From Legionella jamestowniensis (GTDB lineage Bacteria; Pseudomonadota; Gammaproteobacteria; Legionellales; Legionellaceae), in contig NZ_LNYG01000013.1 of assembly GCF_001467745.1 (NCBI RefSeq), positions 679,909 to 743,908 on the forward strand: 64,000 bases of DNA, written 5' to 3'. The notes under the pieces are model-generated. The model did no database searches. It saw nothing but the letters and a program-made list of their open reading frames with translations, and was not told the origin of the DNA. Numbering within the stretch: position 1 is the first letter of the stretch; each line of letters begins with the position of its first letter. Below, piece after piece: positions 32,954 through 42,522 of this stretch. Made by a program: the position numbers and the translations under genes.

Positions 32954-35650
32954 ATGACGCAGATTTGGCATGACAAGAAGCCCCAAGAAGTGGCCAAAGT
33001 ACTTAAAACTGATTTATCAGTTGGTTTAACTGAGGAAGAAGCACAACGACGCTTAGAAGAGTCTGGCGCTAATGTATTGGTCAAACAGAAAAAAACTTCT
33101 TTTTTGAAAATTCTTTTCCAACAAGTAAACAGTTTAGTCACCTGGGTTCTTTTAGGCGCTGTAGTCATTTCATTTTTACTTGGTGAAACAGTAGATGCCA
33201 TTGCCATTTTTGCCATTGTGGTTTTGAATGCCATTATCGGCTTTATTATCGAATTTCGAGCTGATCGTGCTATTTTAGCGTTGCAAAAATTGGCTTCCCC
33301 TAAAGCCAGGGTAATTCGGGATGGTCATGCCAGGATAATCACTACTTCCGATATAGTGCCAGGCGATATTCTTCTTTTTGAAGGAGGAGATTTAGTTACA
33401 GCTGATGCTCGTCTTTTTGAGCTGTCTTCCTTAAAGACGGAGGAAGCCCCTTTAACCGGTGAATCATTGCCTATTGAAAAAAATCTCAATTTTTATAGTG
33501 CTGAAACACCGCTGGCTGAGCGCAAAAACATGGTCTTTATGGGAACATCCGTGGCGAATGGTACAGGTCGAGCCATTGTAGTCGCAACCGGTATGAGTAC
33601 CGAAATGGGACGTATTGCGACCATGTTGAATGAGGCTTCTCGTGATGAATCCCCATTACAAAAAAGGCTTAATCATGTGGGTTCCCGGCTATTATGGCTT
33701 TGTTTTTCCATTGTCCTACTGATTTTTATTCTCGGTTGGTTACGTCGTATTCCATTTTTTGAATTGTTTATGAGCTCCGTTAGTCTGGCTGTAGCGGCTA
33801 TTCCTGAGGGTTTACCTGCGGTAGTCACTGTTGCTTTAGCCTTAGGTGTTCAACGCATGGTACGACGTGCTGTCTTGGTAAGGCGTATGTCAGCTGTGGA
33901 AACTCTGGGTTGTCTCCAAGTCATTTGTACGGATAAAACCGGGACATTAACAGTGGGTGAGATGACAGCCCGTAAACTCATTACCGCAGAGGAAGTGTAC
34001 AGTATCATAGGTGAAGGATATCACTTGGATGGTCATTTTATTTCCCAAGGTCAAGAGAGTGATGTCGCCAAAGATAATTTGTTACAGACTGTTTTGAGCG
34101 CCGCTTCGGCGTGTAACAATGCAGAAATTCGTTTGCAACAAGGACAACTATCCACTGTTGGGGACCCAACAGAAATTGCACTATTAGTAGCGGCTGCCAA
34201 AGGAGATATTTGGCGTGATATTCTGGAGTCGACTTTTCCTCGCATACGAGAATTGCCTTTCGATTCAGAACGAAAACGTATGACGATAATCCGTAGGCAA
34301 GCAGAGCAACTGACTGCGTTTGTCAAAGGGGCACCTGAAGTGATTTTCGAACGCTGTAGCCATATTTTGACTCGAGAGGGCATCAAAAAATTAACCCCTA
34401 AAGAACGTGCCCGTATGCAACAATCCTGTCAATTGATGGCCAGTGAAGCATTGCGAATCTTGGCCTTTGCACAACGGCAATGCGATTCTTCATTATTGGA
34501 GGCTGCTGATGAAGACATTGAAAATAATCTTGTTTTACTAGGACTCATAGGACTCCAGGATCCGCCGCATGCTGATGCAAAAGCATCGGTTAAGCGTTGT
34601 AAAATGGCAGGCATTAAACCAGTCATGATCACAGGCGATCACCCCGATACCGCCAAAGCAATTGCTCGTGAATTAGAGATACTGAATCCAGGCGATCGCC
34701 TGATGACAGGTAATGAACTGGATAAGATGTCTGATGATGACTTTATGGCGTGTGTGAAACAGATTGCTGTTTATGCTCGCGTTACTGCTGAACATAAATT
34801 AAAAATCGTTCGTGCCTGGAAAAAACATCACATGGTGGTTGCAATGACTGGTGATGGTGTAAACGATGCACCGGCACTAAAAGAAGCTTCGGTTGGTATC
34901 GCAATGGGGCTCACAGGCACTGAAGTGACTAAAGAATCTGCCGATATTATTCTCATGGATAATAACTTTACCTCTATTGTCGATGGGATTGAAGAAGGGC
35001 GGACAATTTATGACAATATTGCCAAAACGCTTGCTTATTTATTAGCGGGAAATATGGGTGAACTGCTGGTTGTTTTTAGTGTTCTTTTAATCGGCTGGCC
35101 CTTACCACTATTGCCAATCCAATTGTTATGGATAAATTTAGTGACGGATGGTTTGCCGGCATTGGCTTTGGCAACCGATCCGGCTGAGCCTGGAATTCTT
35201 AAACGTCCGCCAAGATCATCACAACAATCTCTGATGAATTTTTCATTTTTCAAGCAGGTATCTTTTATAGGTTGTTTAACGGCACTGGTCACCTTTGGTG
35301 TATTTGCTTACGAATATTTAGTCAATGCGGATTTGATACAGGCTCAGGACGCTGCTTTTTCTGTTTTAGTGACTGCAGAATTATTAAGAGCCTTTGGGGC
35401 TCGTAGTCAAACCAAGACCATATGGCAAGTAGGGCTGTTTTCAAACATGCGCTTGTTTTTTATTGTCAGCATTAGTTTTGCGTTGCAGATCTTCATTCAT
35501 CATGTCCCTTTTTTGCAACGTCTTTTTGGAATTAGTCCAGTGACTTTATCTGAATGCTTGCTTTGGATAGTCTTAGGAACCATCCCTTTACTGATTTTGG
35601 AATTGAAGAAAATGATTAAATTAAGGAATTCACCTCATGAGGCGTTTTAA
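32954..35650 (+). CDS. P2-type cation ATPase (Ca2+/Mn2+-like, SERCA/PMR1 type)
   Basis: This is an inner-membrane pump of about 898 residues. It shows the N-terminal cation-ATPase domain (LTEEEAQRRLEESGANVL), the P-A-(V/I)-PEGLP type ion-binding helix 4 (AVAAIPEGLPAVVTVALALG), phosphorylation site [17 protein letters not shown], and helix 6 QLLWINLVTDGLPALALATDP. These are the hallmarks of Ca2+-transporting bacterial P2A enzymes rather than heavy-metal P1B pumps. The ATG at 32954 follows AAAGGATGG; a GTG at 32930 is possible. It overlaps the TolC-like gene by 14 bp, so it heads the Cus/nucleotide operon. Confidence 0.88.
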   Translation: MTQIWHDKKPQEVAKVLKTDLSVGLTEEEAQRRLEESGANVLVKQKKTSFLKILFQQVNSLVTWVLLGAVVISFLLGETVDAIAIFAIVVLNAIIGFIIEFRADRAILALQKLASPKARVIRDGHARIITTSDIVPGDILLFEGGDLVTADARLFELSSLKTEEAPLTGESLPIEKNLNFYSAETPLAERKNMVFMGTSVANGTGRAIVVATGMSTEMGRIATMLNEASRDESPLQKRLNHVGSRLLWLCFSIVLLIFILGWLRRIPFFELFMSSVSLAVAAIPEGLPAVVTVALALGVQRMVRRAVLVRRMSAVETLGCLQVICTDKTGTLTVGEMTARKLITAEEVYSIIGEGYHLDGHFISQGQESDVAKDNLLQTVLSAASACNNAEIRLQQGQLSTVGDPTEIALLVAAAKGDIWRDILESTFPRIRELPFDSERKRMTIIRRQAEQLTAFVKGAPEVIFERCSHILTREGIKKLTPKERARMQQSCQLMASEALRILAFAQRQCDSSLLEAADEDIENNLVLLGLIGLQDPPHADAKASVKRCKMAGIKPVMITGDHPDTAKAIARELEILNPGDRLMTGNELDKMSDDDFMACVKQIAVYARVTAEHKLKIVRAWKKHHMVVAMTGDGVNDAPALKEASVGIAMGLTGTEVTKESADIILMDNNFTSIVDGIEEGRTIYDNIAKTLAYLLAGNMGELLVVFSVLLIGWPLPLLPIQLLWINLVTDGLPALALATDPAEPGILKRPPRSSQQSLMNFSFFKQVSFIGCLTALVTFGVFAYEYLVNADLIQAQDAAFSVLVTAELLRAFGARSQTKTIWQVGLFSNMRLFFIVSISFALQIFIHHVPFLQRLFGISPVTLSECLLWIVLGTIPLLILELKKMIKLRNSPHEAF

Positions 35651-36881
35651 TTTTAAAAAAGGCTTCTGGGTCATCCTGATTACCAGCTTGATCAATTACC
35701 CTGTTTTCTCTTTAAGCCATGCTGCGCCATTACCAGTTTTAGAGAAGCTGATTGAAGAGGCTAAGGGAAATAACCCACAAATTAAGGCGGCTCATGCGCG
35801 CTGGATCGCTGCCAATCGTGTTGCACCCCAAGCCCGTTCACTCCCTGATCCTAAAGTCAGTGTTGGTTCCCCGATGAATATTGATCCCATGCGGCTACAA
35901 ATGATTGGTGCAAGTCAGGAAATTCCATTTCCAGGGAAGCTGGCAGTTCGTGGGAAAATAGCAGTCGAGAAGGCAAAACGGGCTGCCGCGGACTTCCAGG
36001 CCACGTGCCTGGTTGTTATTGCCCAATTAAAGCGTATCTATTACAACCTTTATTCGGTTAATAAATCAATTGAAATCCTGCAAAAAACCCTACTGCTTCT
36101 GCAAGAGCTTGAAAAAAGTGCTCAAGTGAATTACAGCGTGGGAAAAGTTCCGCAACAAGATATTTTTCGGGCACAGACCGAAATCGCTCGCCTGGATATG
36201 CGTTTGGTTATCTTAAAACAAGAGCGGGAATCGCTTGAGGCGGATATTAACCGTCTTTTAAATCGACCCTTGGATATTGCAATTCATACCCCATCGCAGT
36301 TATCTGTAACCCATCATCGTCATAATTTGGCATTTCTCAATAACCTCATCAAACAGCGCTCTCCACAATTAAAAGCACGCGAACGAAGCGTTGAGCAACG
36401 ACGCCAAACGGTTAAATTAAGTAAAATGAATTATTTTCCTGATGTTGAAATTGAAGGAGGAAAATTACATAACACAGTAACGAATAATGACGGATATATG
36501 GTCAACTTGAAAGCCACTATTCCTTTGTATTTTATGGAGAAGCAAAATAATGGCTTGCGAGAATCCCTTTCTCGTTACAATGCTGAAGTAGAAGATTTGC
36601 ACACCACCTATCAAGCGCTTCTTTTCCAGGTCAAAAACGCTTTTTTAGTGGAACAGCGTTCTGCAAAGTTAATTGAATTGATCCAAGGCTCCATCATTCC
36701 TTTGGCCACACTAACGTTTAATTCATCACAAGCCAATTATGGAGTTGGTAAAGTGGATTTTTTAACCTTGCTTAATAACCTGCTGACGTTACAAGAAAAT
36801 GAAATTGAATTGCATAATGAGTTGGCAAATCACGAAAAAGCCATCACGCAGATAGAAGAAATTACAGGGAAGCTCACATGA
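35637..36881 (+). CDS. TolC-family outer-membrane efflux protein (Cus/Hel system)
   Basis: This 414-residue exported protein has a signal peptide (FWVILITSLINYPVFSLSHA) and two outer-membrane-factor repeats, seen as paired long helices. The first contains NPQIKAAHARWIAANRVAPQARSLPDPKVSVG, and the second includes SRYNAEVEDLHTTYQALLFQVKNAF. It would form the outer-membrane duct for the adaptor and RND pump encoded next. It is coupled to both neighbours by overlap. Confidence 0.85.
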   Translation: MRRFNFKKGFWVILITSLINYPVFSLSHAAPLPVLEKLIEEAKGNNPQIKAAHARWIAANRVAPQARSLPDPKVSVGSPMNIDPMRLQMIGASQEIPFPGKLAVRGKIAVEKAKRAAADFQATCLVVIAQLKRIYYNLYSVNKSIEILQKTLLLLQELEKSAQVNYSVGKVPQQDIFRAQTEIARLDMRLVILKQERESLEADINRLLNRPLDIAIHTPSQLSVTHHRHNLAFLNNLIKQRSPQLKARERSVEQRRQTVKLSKMNYFPDVEIEGGKLHNTVTNNDGYMVNLKATIPLYFMEKQNNGLRESLSRYNAEVEDLHTTYQALLFQVKNAFLVEQRSAKLIELIQGSIIPLATLTFNSSQANYGVGKVDFLTLLNNLLTLQENEIELHNELANHEKAITQIEEITGKLT

Positions 36882-38002
36882 AGTCTAGAAAGCCAATCGT
36901 CTTATTTATTGTGTTATTGATCGCCGTTCAAATAGGTATTGCGCAATCAACAACAAGTACTCATGACAAGATGGATATGAAAAAATCCACCTCGGACAAT
37001 TTAATCATGATAGACCCAGTTCGCTTACAAGCCATAGGCATTACATCGGAGCCGGTAAAAAGCCAATGGATTGAAAAAACGATTCGTACGGTGGGTTATG
37101 TTGAAGCAGATGAACGGTTGGTTGCCCATATTCATGTGCGTTTTGATGGTTGGATAGAAAAATTATTCGTCAATTTTACCGGAGAGAAAGTCAAAAAAAA
37201 TCAAGCTTTATTTACTGTTTATAGTCCTGATCTGGTTTCTACTCAACAAGAATATTTATTGGCTTTACAAGCCAAAAAAATTCTTGGTAAAAACAAAAAC
37301 ACTTCAATTATATCAGGCTCTCAGGCGTCTTTTGAGGCAGCCAAACAAAGACTTTTGCTGTGGGGAATTTCTGAGAAGGAAATCGAGCATTTGACAAAAA
37401 GCGGTAAAATTACCAATACGATGACCATTAATTCTCCAATTAATGGAACGGTTACTCATAAAATGGCATTAGTCGGCATGCGAATCAAACCAGAAGATGA
37501 ACTGTATACCATAGCCGATTTATCTCGTTTGTGGATTTTAGGCGACATTTATGAGTATGAATTACCTTATATTAAACTCGATCAAACAGCGGATGTCACC
37601 TTGTCGTATTTGCCTAATCAATTGTTTAAAGCCAAACTTGATTTTATTTATCCAACGGTCGATATGAAAACTCGTACCGCCAAGGTTCGTTTTGTGGTGG
37701 ATAATGCCAAGGATCAATTAAAACCGGGGATGTACGCCAATATTGACTTAAAAATTCCTTTAGGCAAGCGACTTGTAGTGTCCAAAAATGCTGTTTTGAT
37801 AACGGGTGAGCGTGCCGTGGTGTTTATTTATCATGGGGATGGAAAAATTGAGTGGCGCAATGTGACATTGGGTGTGCGTGCTGGTGATTTGATCGAGGTG
37901 GTACAAGGCATCAAAGAGGGAGATAACATTATTACCTCTGCTAACTTCCTCATTGACTCTGAAAGTCAGTTAAAGGCTGCGATGGGTGGTATGCAGCATT
38001 AA
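36878..38002 (+). CDS. cusB: RND periplasmic adaptor, CusB-like
   Basis: This 374-residue membrane-fusion protein has a signal peptide then a short Met/His/Asp segment (HDKMDMKK). Barrel-sandwich halves (VHVRFDGWIEKLFVNFTGEKVKKNQALFTVYSPDLVSTQQEYL and INSPINGTVTHKMALVGMRI) surround a helical hairpin. A beta-barrel (LSYLPNQLFKAKLDFIYPTVDMKTRTAKVRF) follows. The sequence follows the CusB pattern rather than CzcB. It overlaps the TolC-like gene by 4 bp and lies 18 bp from the pump. Confidence 0.87.
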   Translation: MKSRKPIVLFIVLLIAVQIGIAQSTTSTHDKMDMKKSTSDNLIMIDPVRLQAIGITSEPVKSQWIEKTIRTVGYVEADERLVAHIHVRFDGWIEKLFVNFTGEKVKKNQALFTVYSPDLVSTQQEYLLALQAKKILGKNKNTSIISGSQASFEAAKQRLLLWGISEKEIEHLTKSGKITNTMTINSPINGTVTHKMALVGMRIKPEDELYTIADLSRLWILGDIYEYELPYIKLDQTADVTLSYLPNQLFKAKLDFIYPTVDMKTRTAKVRFVVDNAKDQLKPGMYANIDLKIPLGKRLVVSKNAVLITGERAVVFIYHGDGKIEWRNVTLGVRAGDLIEVVQGIKEGDNIITSANFLIDSESQLKAAMGGMQH

Positions 38003-38020
38003 TACGATAAAAGGATTTAC

Positions 38021-41000
38021 ATGGTTGAGAAAATAATTGAATTCTGCGCAAACAATCGATTTATCGTGTTGCTATTTGTCGTGGGGTTCTCCTTGGGCGG
38101 TTGGTGGGGTTTAAAAAATACTCGCATGGATGCTTTGCCTGATATTTCAGATACGCAAGTGATTGTGTATACCACATGGATGGGCAGAGCACCGGATCTG
38201 GTGGAAGATCAAGTCACTTACCCCATTGTAACGGCATTGTTATCCGCACCGAACGTTGTAGCAGTTCGCGGTTTTTCTGATTTTGGTTTTTCTTACGTTT
38301 ATATCATTTTTAAGGACGGAACCGATATTTATTGGGCGCGCTCACGTGTCTTAGAATACATGAGCCAATTGAGTGGAAAACTGCCTGAAGGCGTGACCCC
38401 TCAATTAGGCCCTGATGCCACACCAGTCGGTTGGATTTATCAATACGCCTTAGTGGATGAAAGCGGGAAGCATAATCTGGCCGATTTACGCACTTTTCAA
38501 GATTGGTATTTAAGTTATTGGTTAAGAGCTATACCTGGTGTATCAGAGGTCGCCACCGTGGGTGGTTTTGTTAAGCAGTATCAAATTAATTTAGATCCCG
38601 TCAAAGTACTTTCCTATAAACTTTCTGTACCCCAAATTATTGAAAAAATTCGTATGAGCAATAATGATACTGGTGGGCGTGTCATTGAATTTTCAGGGAC
38701 AGAGTACATGGTTCGTGGACGAGGCTATATCACGTCGACAGATGATATTGAAAAAATAGCCATTGGTACGAATGCCAATGGGACGCCGATTTTATTACGA
38801 GATGTGGCAACCGTGCAGCTAGGCTCAGACATGCGTCGTGGTGTGGTCGATTTAAATGGTCAAGGCGAAACCGTTGGTGGCATCGTCATCATGCGTTTTG
38901 GGGAAGACGTTTTGGAAGTGATTGGTCGAATCAAGGATAAGCTCAAAGAATTGGCTACTGCCATTCCAGAAGGAATAAAAATGGTCAATGTGTATGACCG
39001 CAGTAATCTGATTCGAGAAGCCATTTCAACGGCCAACTGGAATTTGATTGAAGAACTTGTGGTGGTTGGGTTATTAATCATTGTTTTCTTGGGGCATTTT
39101 CGTTCCGCTTTGATTCCAATTATTACTTTGCCGCTTGCTATTTTGATTTCGTTTATTCCCATTTATTTTTTCAATATTGGCCTTAATATCATGTCCATTG
39201 GCGGCATCATTGTGGCGGTTGGGGATATGGTGGATGCGGCCATTATCATGGTCGATAACGCACACAAACGGTTAGCCGATTGGGAAGCAAAAGGAAGTCC
39301 CGGCGATCGCAACAAAGTGTTGATTGATTCAGCGAAAGAAGTAGGCCCTGCCATTTTTGCATCATTAGTGGTTATTGCCATATCGTTTATGCCGGTTTTT
39401 ACCCTGGAGGCCCAAGAAGGACGGTTATTCTCACCCTTGGCCTATACAAAAAATTTAGCCATTTTTATGAGTGCTTTGCTGGCCATTACTTTAATCCCCA
39501 TGTTATTACCTATTTTGGTGCGTGGGCGTATCATCCCCGAGCAAAAACATCCCATTACCCGCGTGATGCAAAAAATGTACGCACCAGTTTTGAAATTAGC
39601 ACTGCATTACCGTGGTGTTGTAGTAGCGATTGCTGTGGTAGCAGCATTAGCCACGGTTCCCCTCTATAAACTCATTGGCTCAGAATTCATGCCGCCTCTG
39701 TATGAAGGTACGATTTTATATATGCCTGTTACTTTACCTGGCATATCGGTCACACAAGCCACAGAACTGCTCCAGGAAATGGATAAGAAATTAAAATCAT
39801 TCCCGGAAGTGGCTTATGTGTTTGGAAAAACGGGACGGGCTAATACGTCAACCGATCCTTCTCCTTTTAGCATGATGGAAGTGATTGTTGAACTTAAGCC
39901 TAAGAAATTTTGGCGCAAAAGCGTGACCTATGAAAGCCTGGTCGCTGAGATGGACAAAGCCTTGCAATTTCCCGGTGTGAGCAATGCCTGGACTATGCCC
40001 ATTAAAGCGCGTAATGACATGCTCACCACAGGAATTCGAACCGCTGTAGGGATTAAAGTTTTTGGTCCTGACATTAAAAAAATTGAAGCCATTGGCAAAG
40101 AAATCGAAATGGTAGCCAAAGAAGTACCGGGGACAAGTACGGTGTATGCGGAACGGGTGGCTGGAGGGTATTTTCTTGATTTTGACATCCATCGAGACGA
40201 GCTTGCGCGCTATGGTTTAACCATTATGGATGTCAATCGTATCATCGAATCAGCCGTGGGTGGTGAAAACATAGCGACCACAATTGAAGGCCGTGAACGT
40301 TATCCTGTTAATGTGCGTTATTTGCGAGAATTACGCGATGATCCGGATAAGATCAATCGTATTTTAGTGAAAACACCCAGTGGTGCTGAAATACCTATTG
40401 CTCAATTGGTGACTTTAACCTTTCGTTCAGGTCCTGCCATGGTTCGCGATGAGAATGCGATGTTAGCAGGTTATGTGTTCATTGATATTAGCGGACGAGA
40501 CATTGGAAGCTACGTGGAAGAGTTAAAGCAAGTGGTCAAGGCAAAAGTCACATTACCCCCGGGCTACACGCTTGCCTGGTCAGGTCAATACGAATTCATG
40601 CAACGCGTGTATGAACGACTTAAAATTTTTGTACCACTCACCTTAGCCATTATTTTTATTTTGTTTTACTTTACCTTCCGCACCATCACTGAGACATTGA
40701 TGGTGATGCTAGGTGTACCCTTTGCTCTACTTGGCGGATTTTTGCTGCTCCTTCTATTAGGGTACAACATGAGTATCGCGGTCTGGGTTGGGATGATTGC
40801 ACTTGCTGGAGTGGCTGCTGAAACGAGTGCGGTGATGCTCGCTTACCTTGATTCTGATTACAACGAGCAAAAAGAAAAAGGATTACTCAAAACCTTGCCG
40901 GACTTGATTCAAACGGTGCAGCAATGCGCCGTATCGCGTATTCGCCCTATGGCGATGGCAGGGCTTGCGAATATACTGGGTTTGTTACCGGTGATGTGGG

Positions 41001-41164
41001 CGACAGGTATTGGTGCTGATGTGATGAAACGCCTCGCGGCTCCCATGGTGGGTGGGATTTTTTCAGCACTATTGCTGACTTTAATTGTGATTCCCGTGGT
41101 TTATGTGATGTGGCGCTGGCAAGTGGATTTGAAAAAACAAGGAAGTCTAATGGAGGCAAGATGA
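38021..41164 (+). CDS. cusA: heavy-metal RND pump, CusA/HelA-like (Cu/Ag type)
   Basis: This 1047-residue proton-driven efflux pump has 12 membrane helices and two large periplasmic loops. Transmembrane helix 4 reads VAVGDMVDAAIIMVDNAHKRL, which belongs to the monovalent-metal branch. The Met residues in LYMPVTLPG, SMMEVIVELKP and NDMLTTGIRT stand where CusA has its metal-relay methionines. This assigns it to copper/silver rather than Zn/Co/Cd. L. pneumophila names a homologous locus hel. It is complete and intact. Confidence 0.9.
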   Translation: MVEKIIEFCANNRFIVLLFVVGFSLGGWWGLKNTRMDALPDISDTQVIVYTTWMGRAPDLVEDQVTYPIVTALLSAPNVVAVRGFSDFGFSYVYIIFKDGTDIYWARSRVLEYMSQLSGKLPEGVTPQLGPDATPVGWIYQYALVDESGKHNLADLRTFQDWYLSYWLRAIPGVSEVATVGGFVKQYQINLDPVKVLSYKLSVPQIIEKIRMSNNDTGGRVIEFSGTEYMVRGRGYITSTDDIEKIAIGTNANGTPILLRDVATVQLGSDMRRGVVDLNGQGETVGGIVIMRFGEDVLEVIGRIKDKLKELATAIPEGIKMVNVYDRSNLIREAISTANWNLIEELVVVGLLIIVFLGHFRSALIPIITLPLAILISFIPIYFFNIGLNIMSIGGIIVAVGDMVDAAIIMVDNAHKRLADWEAKGSPGDRNKVLIDSAKEVGPAIFASLVVIAISFMPVFTLEAQEGRLFSPLAYTKNLAIFMSALLAITLIPMLLPILVRGRIIPEQKHPITRVMQKMYAPVLKLALHYRGVVVAIAVVAALATVPLYKLIGSEFMPPLYEGTILYMPVTLPGISVTQATELLQEMDKKLKSFPEVAYVFGKTGRANTSTDPSPFSMMEVIVELKPKKFWRKSVTYESLVAEMDKALQFPGVSNAWTMPIKARNDMLTTGIRTAVGIKVFGPDIKKIEAIGKEIEMVAKEVPGTSTVYAERVAGGYFLDFDIHRDELARYGLTIMDVNRIIESAVGGENIATTIEGRERYPVNVRYLRELRDDPDKINRILVKTPSGAEIPIAQLVTLTFRSGPAMVRDENAMLAGYVFIDISGRDIGSYVEELKQVVKAKVTLPPGYTLAWSGQYEFMQRVYERLKIFVPLTLAIIFILFYFTFRTITETLMVMLGVPFALLGGFLLLLLLGYNMSIAVWVGMIALAGVAAETSAVMLAYLDSDYNEQKEKGLLKTLPDLIQTVQQCAVSRIRPMAMAGLANILGLLPVMWATGIGADVMKRLAAPMVGGIFSALLLTLIVIPVVYVMWRWQVDLKKQGSLMEAR

Positions 41165-42522
41165 AATTAACGTTCTTAGGGGCAACCCAAACCGTTACTG
41201 GTTCAAAATACCTTTTGACCATCGATTCTAAAAAAATTCTCATCGATTGTGGTCTTTTTCAAGGGTATAAAGAATTACGATTACGTAACTGGGCTTCATT
41301 GCCTATTGACCCGCGCGATATTGATGCTGTGATTATCACTCATGCGCATATTGACCACACCGGTTATTTGCCCCTATTAGTAAAAAATGGATTTCAAGGA
41401 AAAATCTATGCAACACCCGGCACAAAAGCATTGTGTGCTATTTTATTACCGGATAGTGGTCATCTTCAGGAAGAAGAAGCACGATTAGCCAATAAATATG
41501 GTTTCTCGAAACATAAGCCAGCGCTTCCTCTTTATACCGAAAAAGACGCGAGAACGGCATTAAAACATTTTGAAACCGTTGATTTTAATGCGCCGCACCA
41601 ATTATTTAATGGATTTAGCTTCGAATTTCATCGTGCAGGACACATCGTGGGTGCCGCGATGATCAAAATAAAAACAAGCAAGTGTTCCCTTTTGTTTAGC
41701 GGGGATGTTGGTCGACCTTATGATCCGGTCATGAAGGCACCAACCCCCATTCAAGAAGCGGATTATCTGATCATGGAATCCACTTATGGCGACCGATTGC
41801 ATGATGCAACTGATCCGTTGCCGCAAATGGGGCAAGTGATTAATACAACCATCAAACGAGGGGGTTCTGTCGTCATTCCAGCCTTTGCCGTAGGGCGTGC
41901 GCAAAGTCTTCTTTATTTTATTTATCAACTGAAACAAAAAGGAGAGATTCACAAAGACGTTCCAGTGTTTTTAGACAGCCCAATGGCCATCAATGCGACC
42001 CATTTGCTCTGCACTTATAAAGAGGATCATCGTTTAAATGAGGAACAATGCCATGGCTTATGTAACGCAGCTACTTATATCAATACCCCTGAGGAGTCAA
42101 AAGAACTCGATCGTCATAAAATGCCTCAAATCATTATAGCCGCCAGTGGGATGGCCCAAGGTGGTCGTATTGTGCATCATTTGAAAGCCTTTGCCCCTGA
42201 TCCTAAGAGCACCCTTCTTTTTACCGGCTTTCAAGCAGGAGGCACTCGTGGTGCCAGGATTGTCAATGGGGAACGTGAGGTCAAAATTCATGGTAGTATG
42301 ATTCCTATACGTGCCAAGGTCGTTGTCATGAGCAGTACTTCTGCGCATGCCGATTATCAGGAGCTGTTAGGTTGGCTAAAGCACTTTATTCGGCCACCCA
42401 AAAAAGTCTTTATCACTCATGGTGAACCTCACAGTGCACAATCGCTCAAAGACAAGATTGAACAGCAATTTGGTTTCACCTGCATGATTCCTTCTTACCA
42501 GCATGTGGAGGATTTGTCGTGA
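41161..42522 (+). CDS. MBL-fold beta-CASP hydrolase (RNA-processing type)
   Basis: This 453-residue cytoplasmic metallo-hydrolase has HAHIDH (the H-x-H-x-D-H zinc site, about residue 62) and HIVGAAM. The beta-CASP features are STYGDR and SGMAQGGRIVHHL, with a C-terminal RNA-specificity segment SAHADYQELLGWLKHF and ITHGEPHS. These are the features of KH-less CPSF-like nucleases that act on RNA. The ATG at 41161 has GGAGG upstream and overlaps the pump gene by 4 bp. Its partner genes handle AMP and PRPP, so a link to RNA turnover and nucleotide salvage is likely. Confidence 0.85.
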   Translation: MKLTFLGATQTVTGSKYLLTIDSKKILIDCGLFQGYKELRLRNWASLPIDPRDIDAVIITHAHIDHTGYLPLLVKNGFQGKIYATPGTKALCAILLPDSGHLQEEEARLANKYGFSKHKPALPLYTEKDARTALKHFETVDFNAPHQLFNGFSFEFHRAGHIVGAAMIKIKTSKCSLLFSGDVGRPYDPVMKAPTPIQEADYLIMESTYGDRLHDATDPLPQMGQVINTTIKRGGSVVIPAFAVGRAQSLLYFIYQLKQKGEIHKDVPVFLDSPMAINATHLLCTYKEDHRLNEEQCHGLCNAATYINTPEESKELDRHKMPQIIIAASGMAQGGRIVHHLKAFAPDPKSTLLFTGFQAGGTRGARIVNGEREVKIHGSMIPIRAKVVVMSSTSAHADYQELLGWLKHFIRPPKKVFITHGEPHSAQSLKDKIEQQFGFTCMIPSYQHVEDLS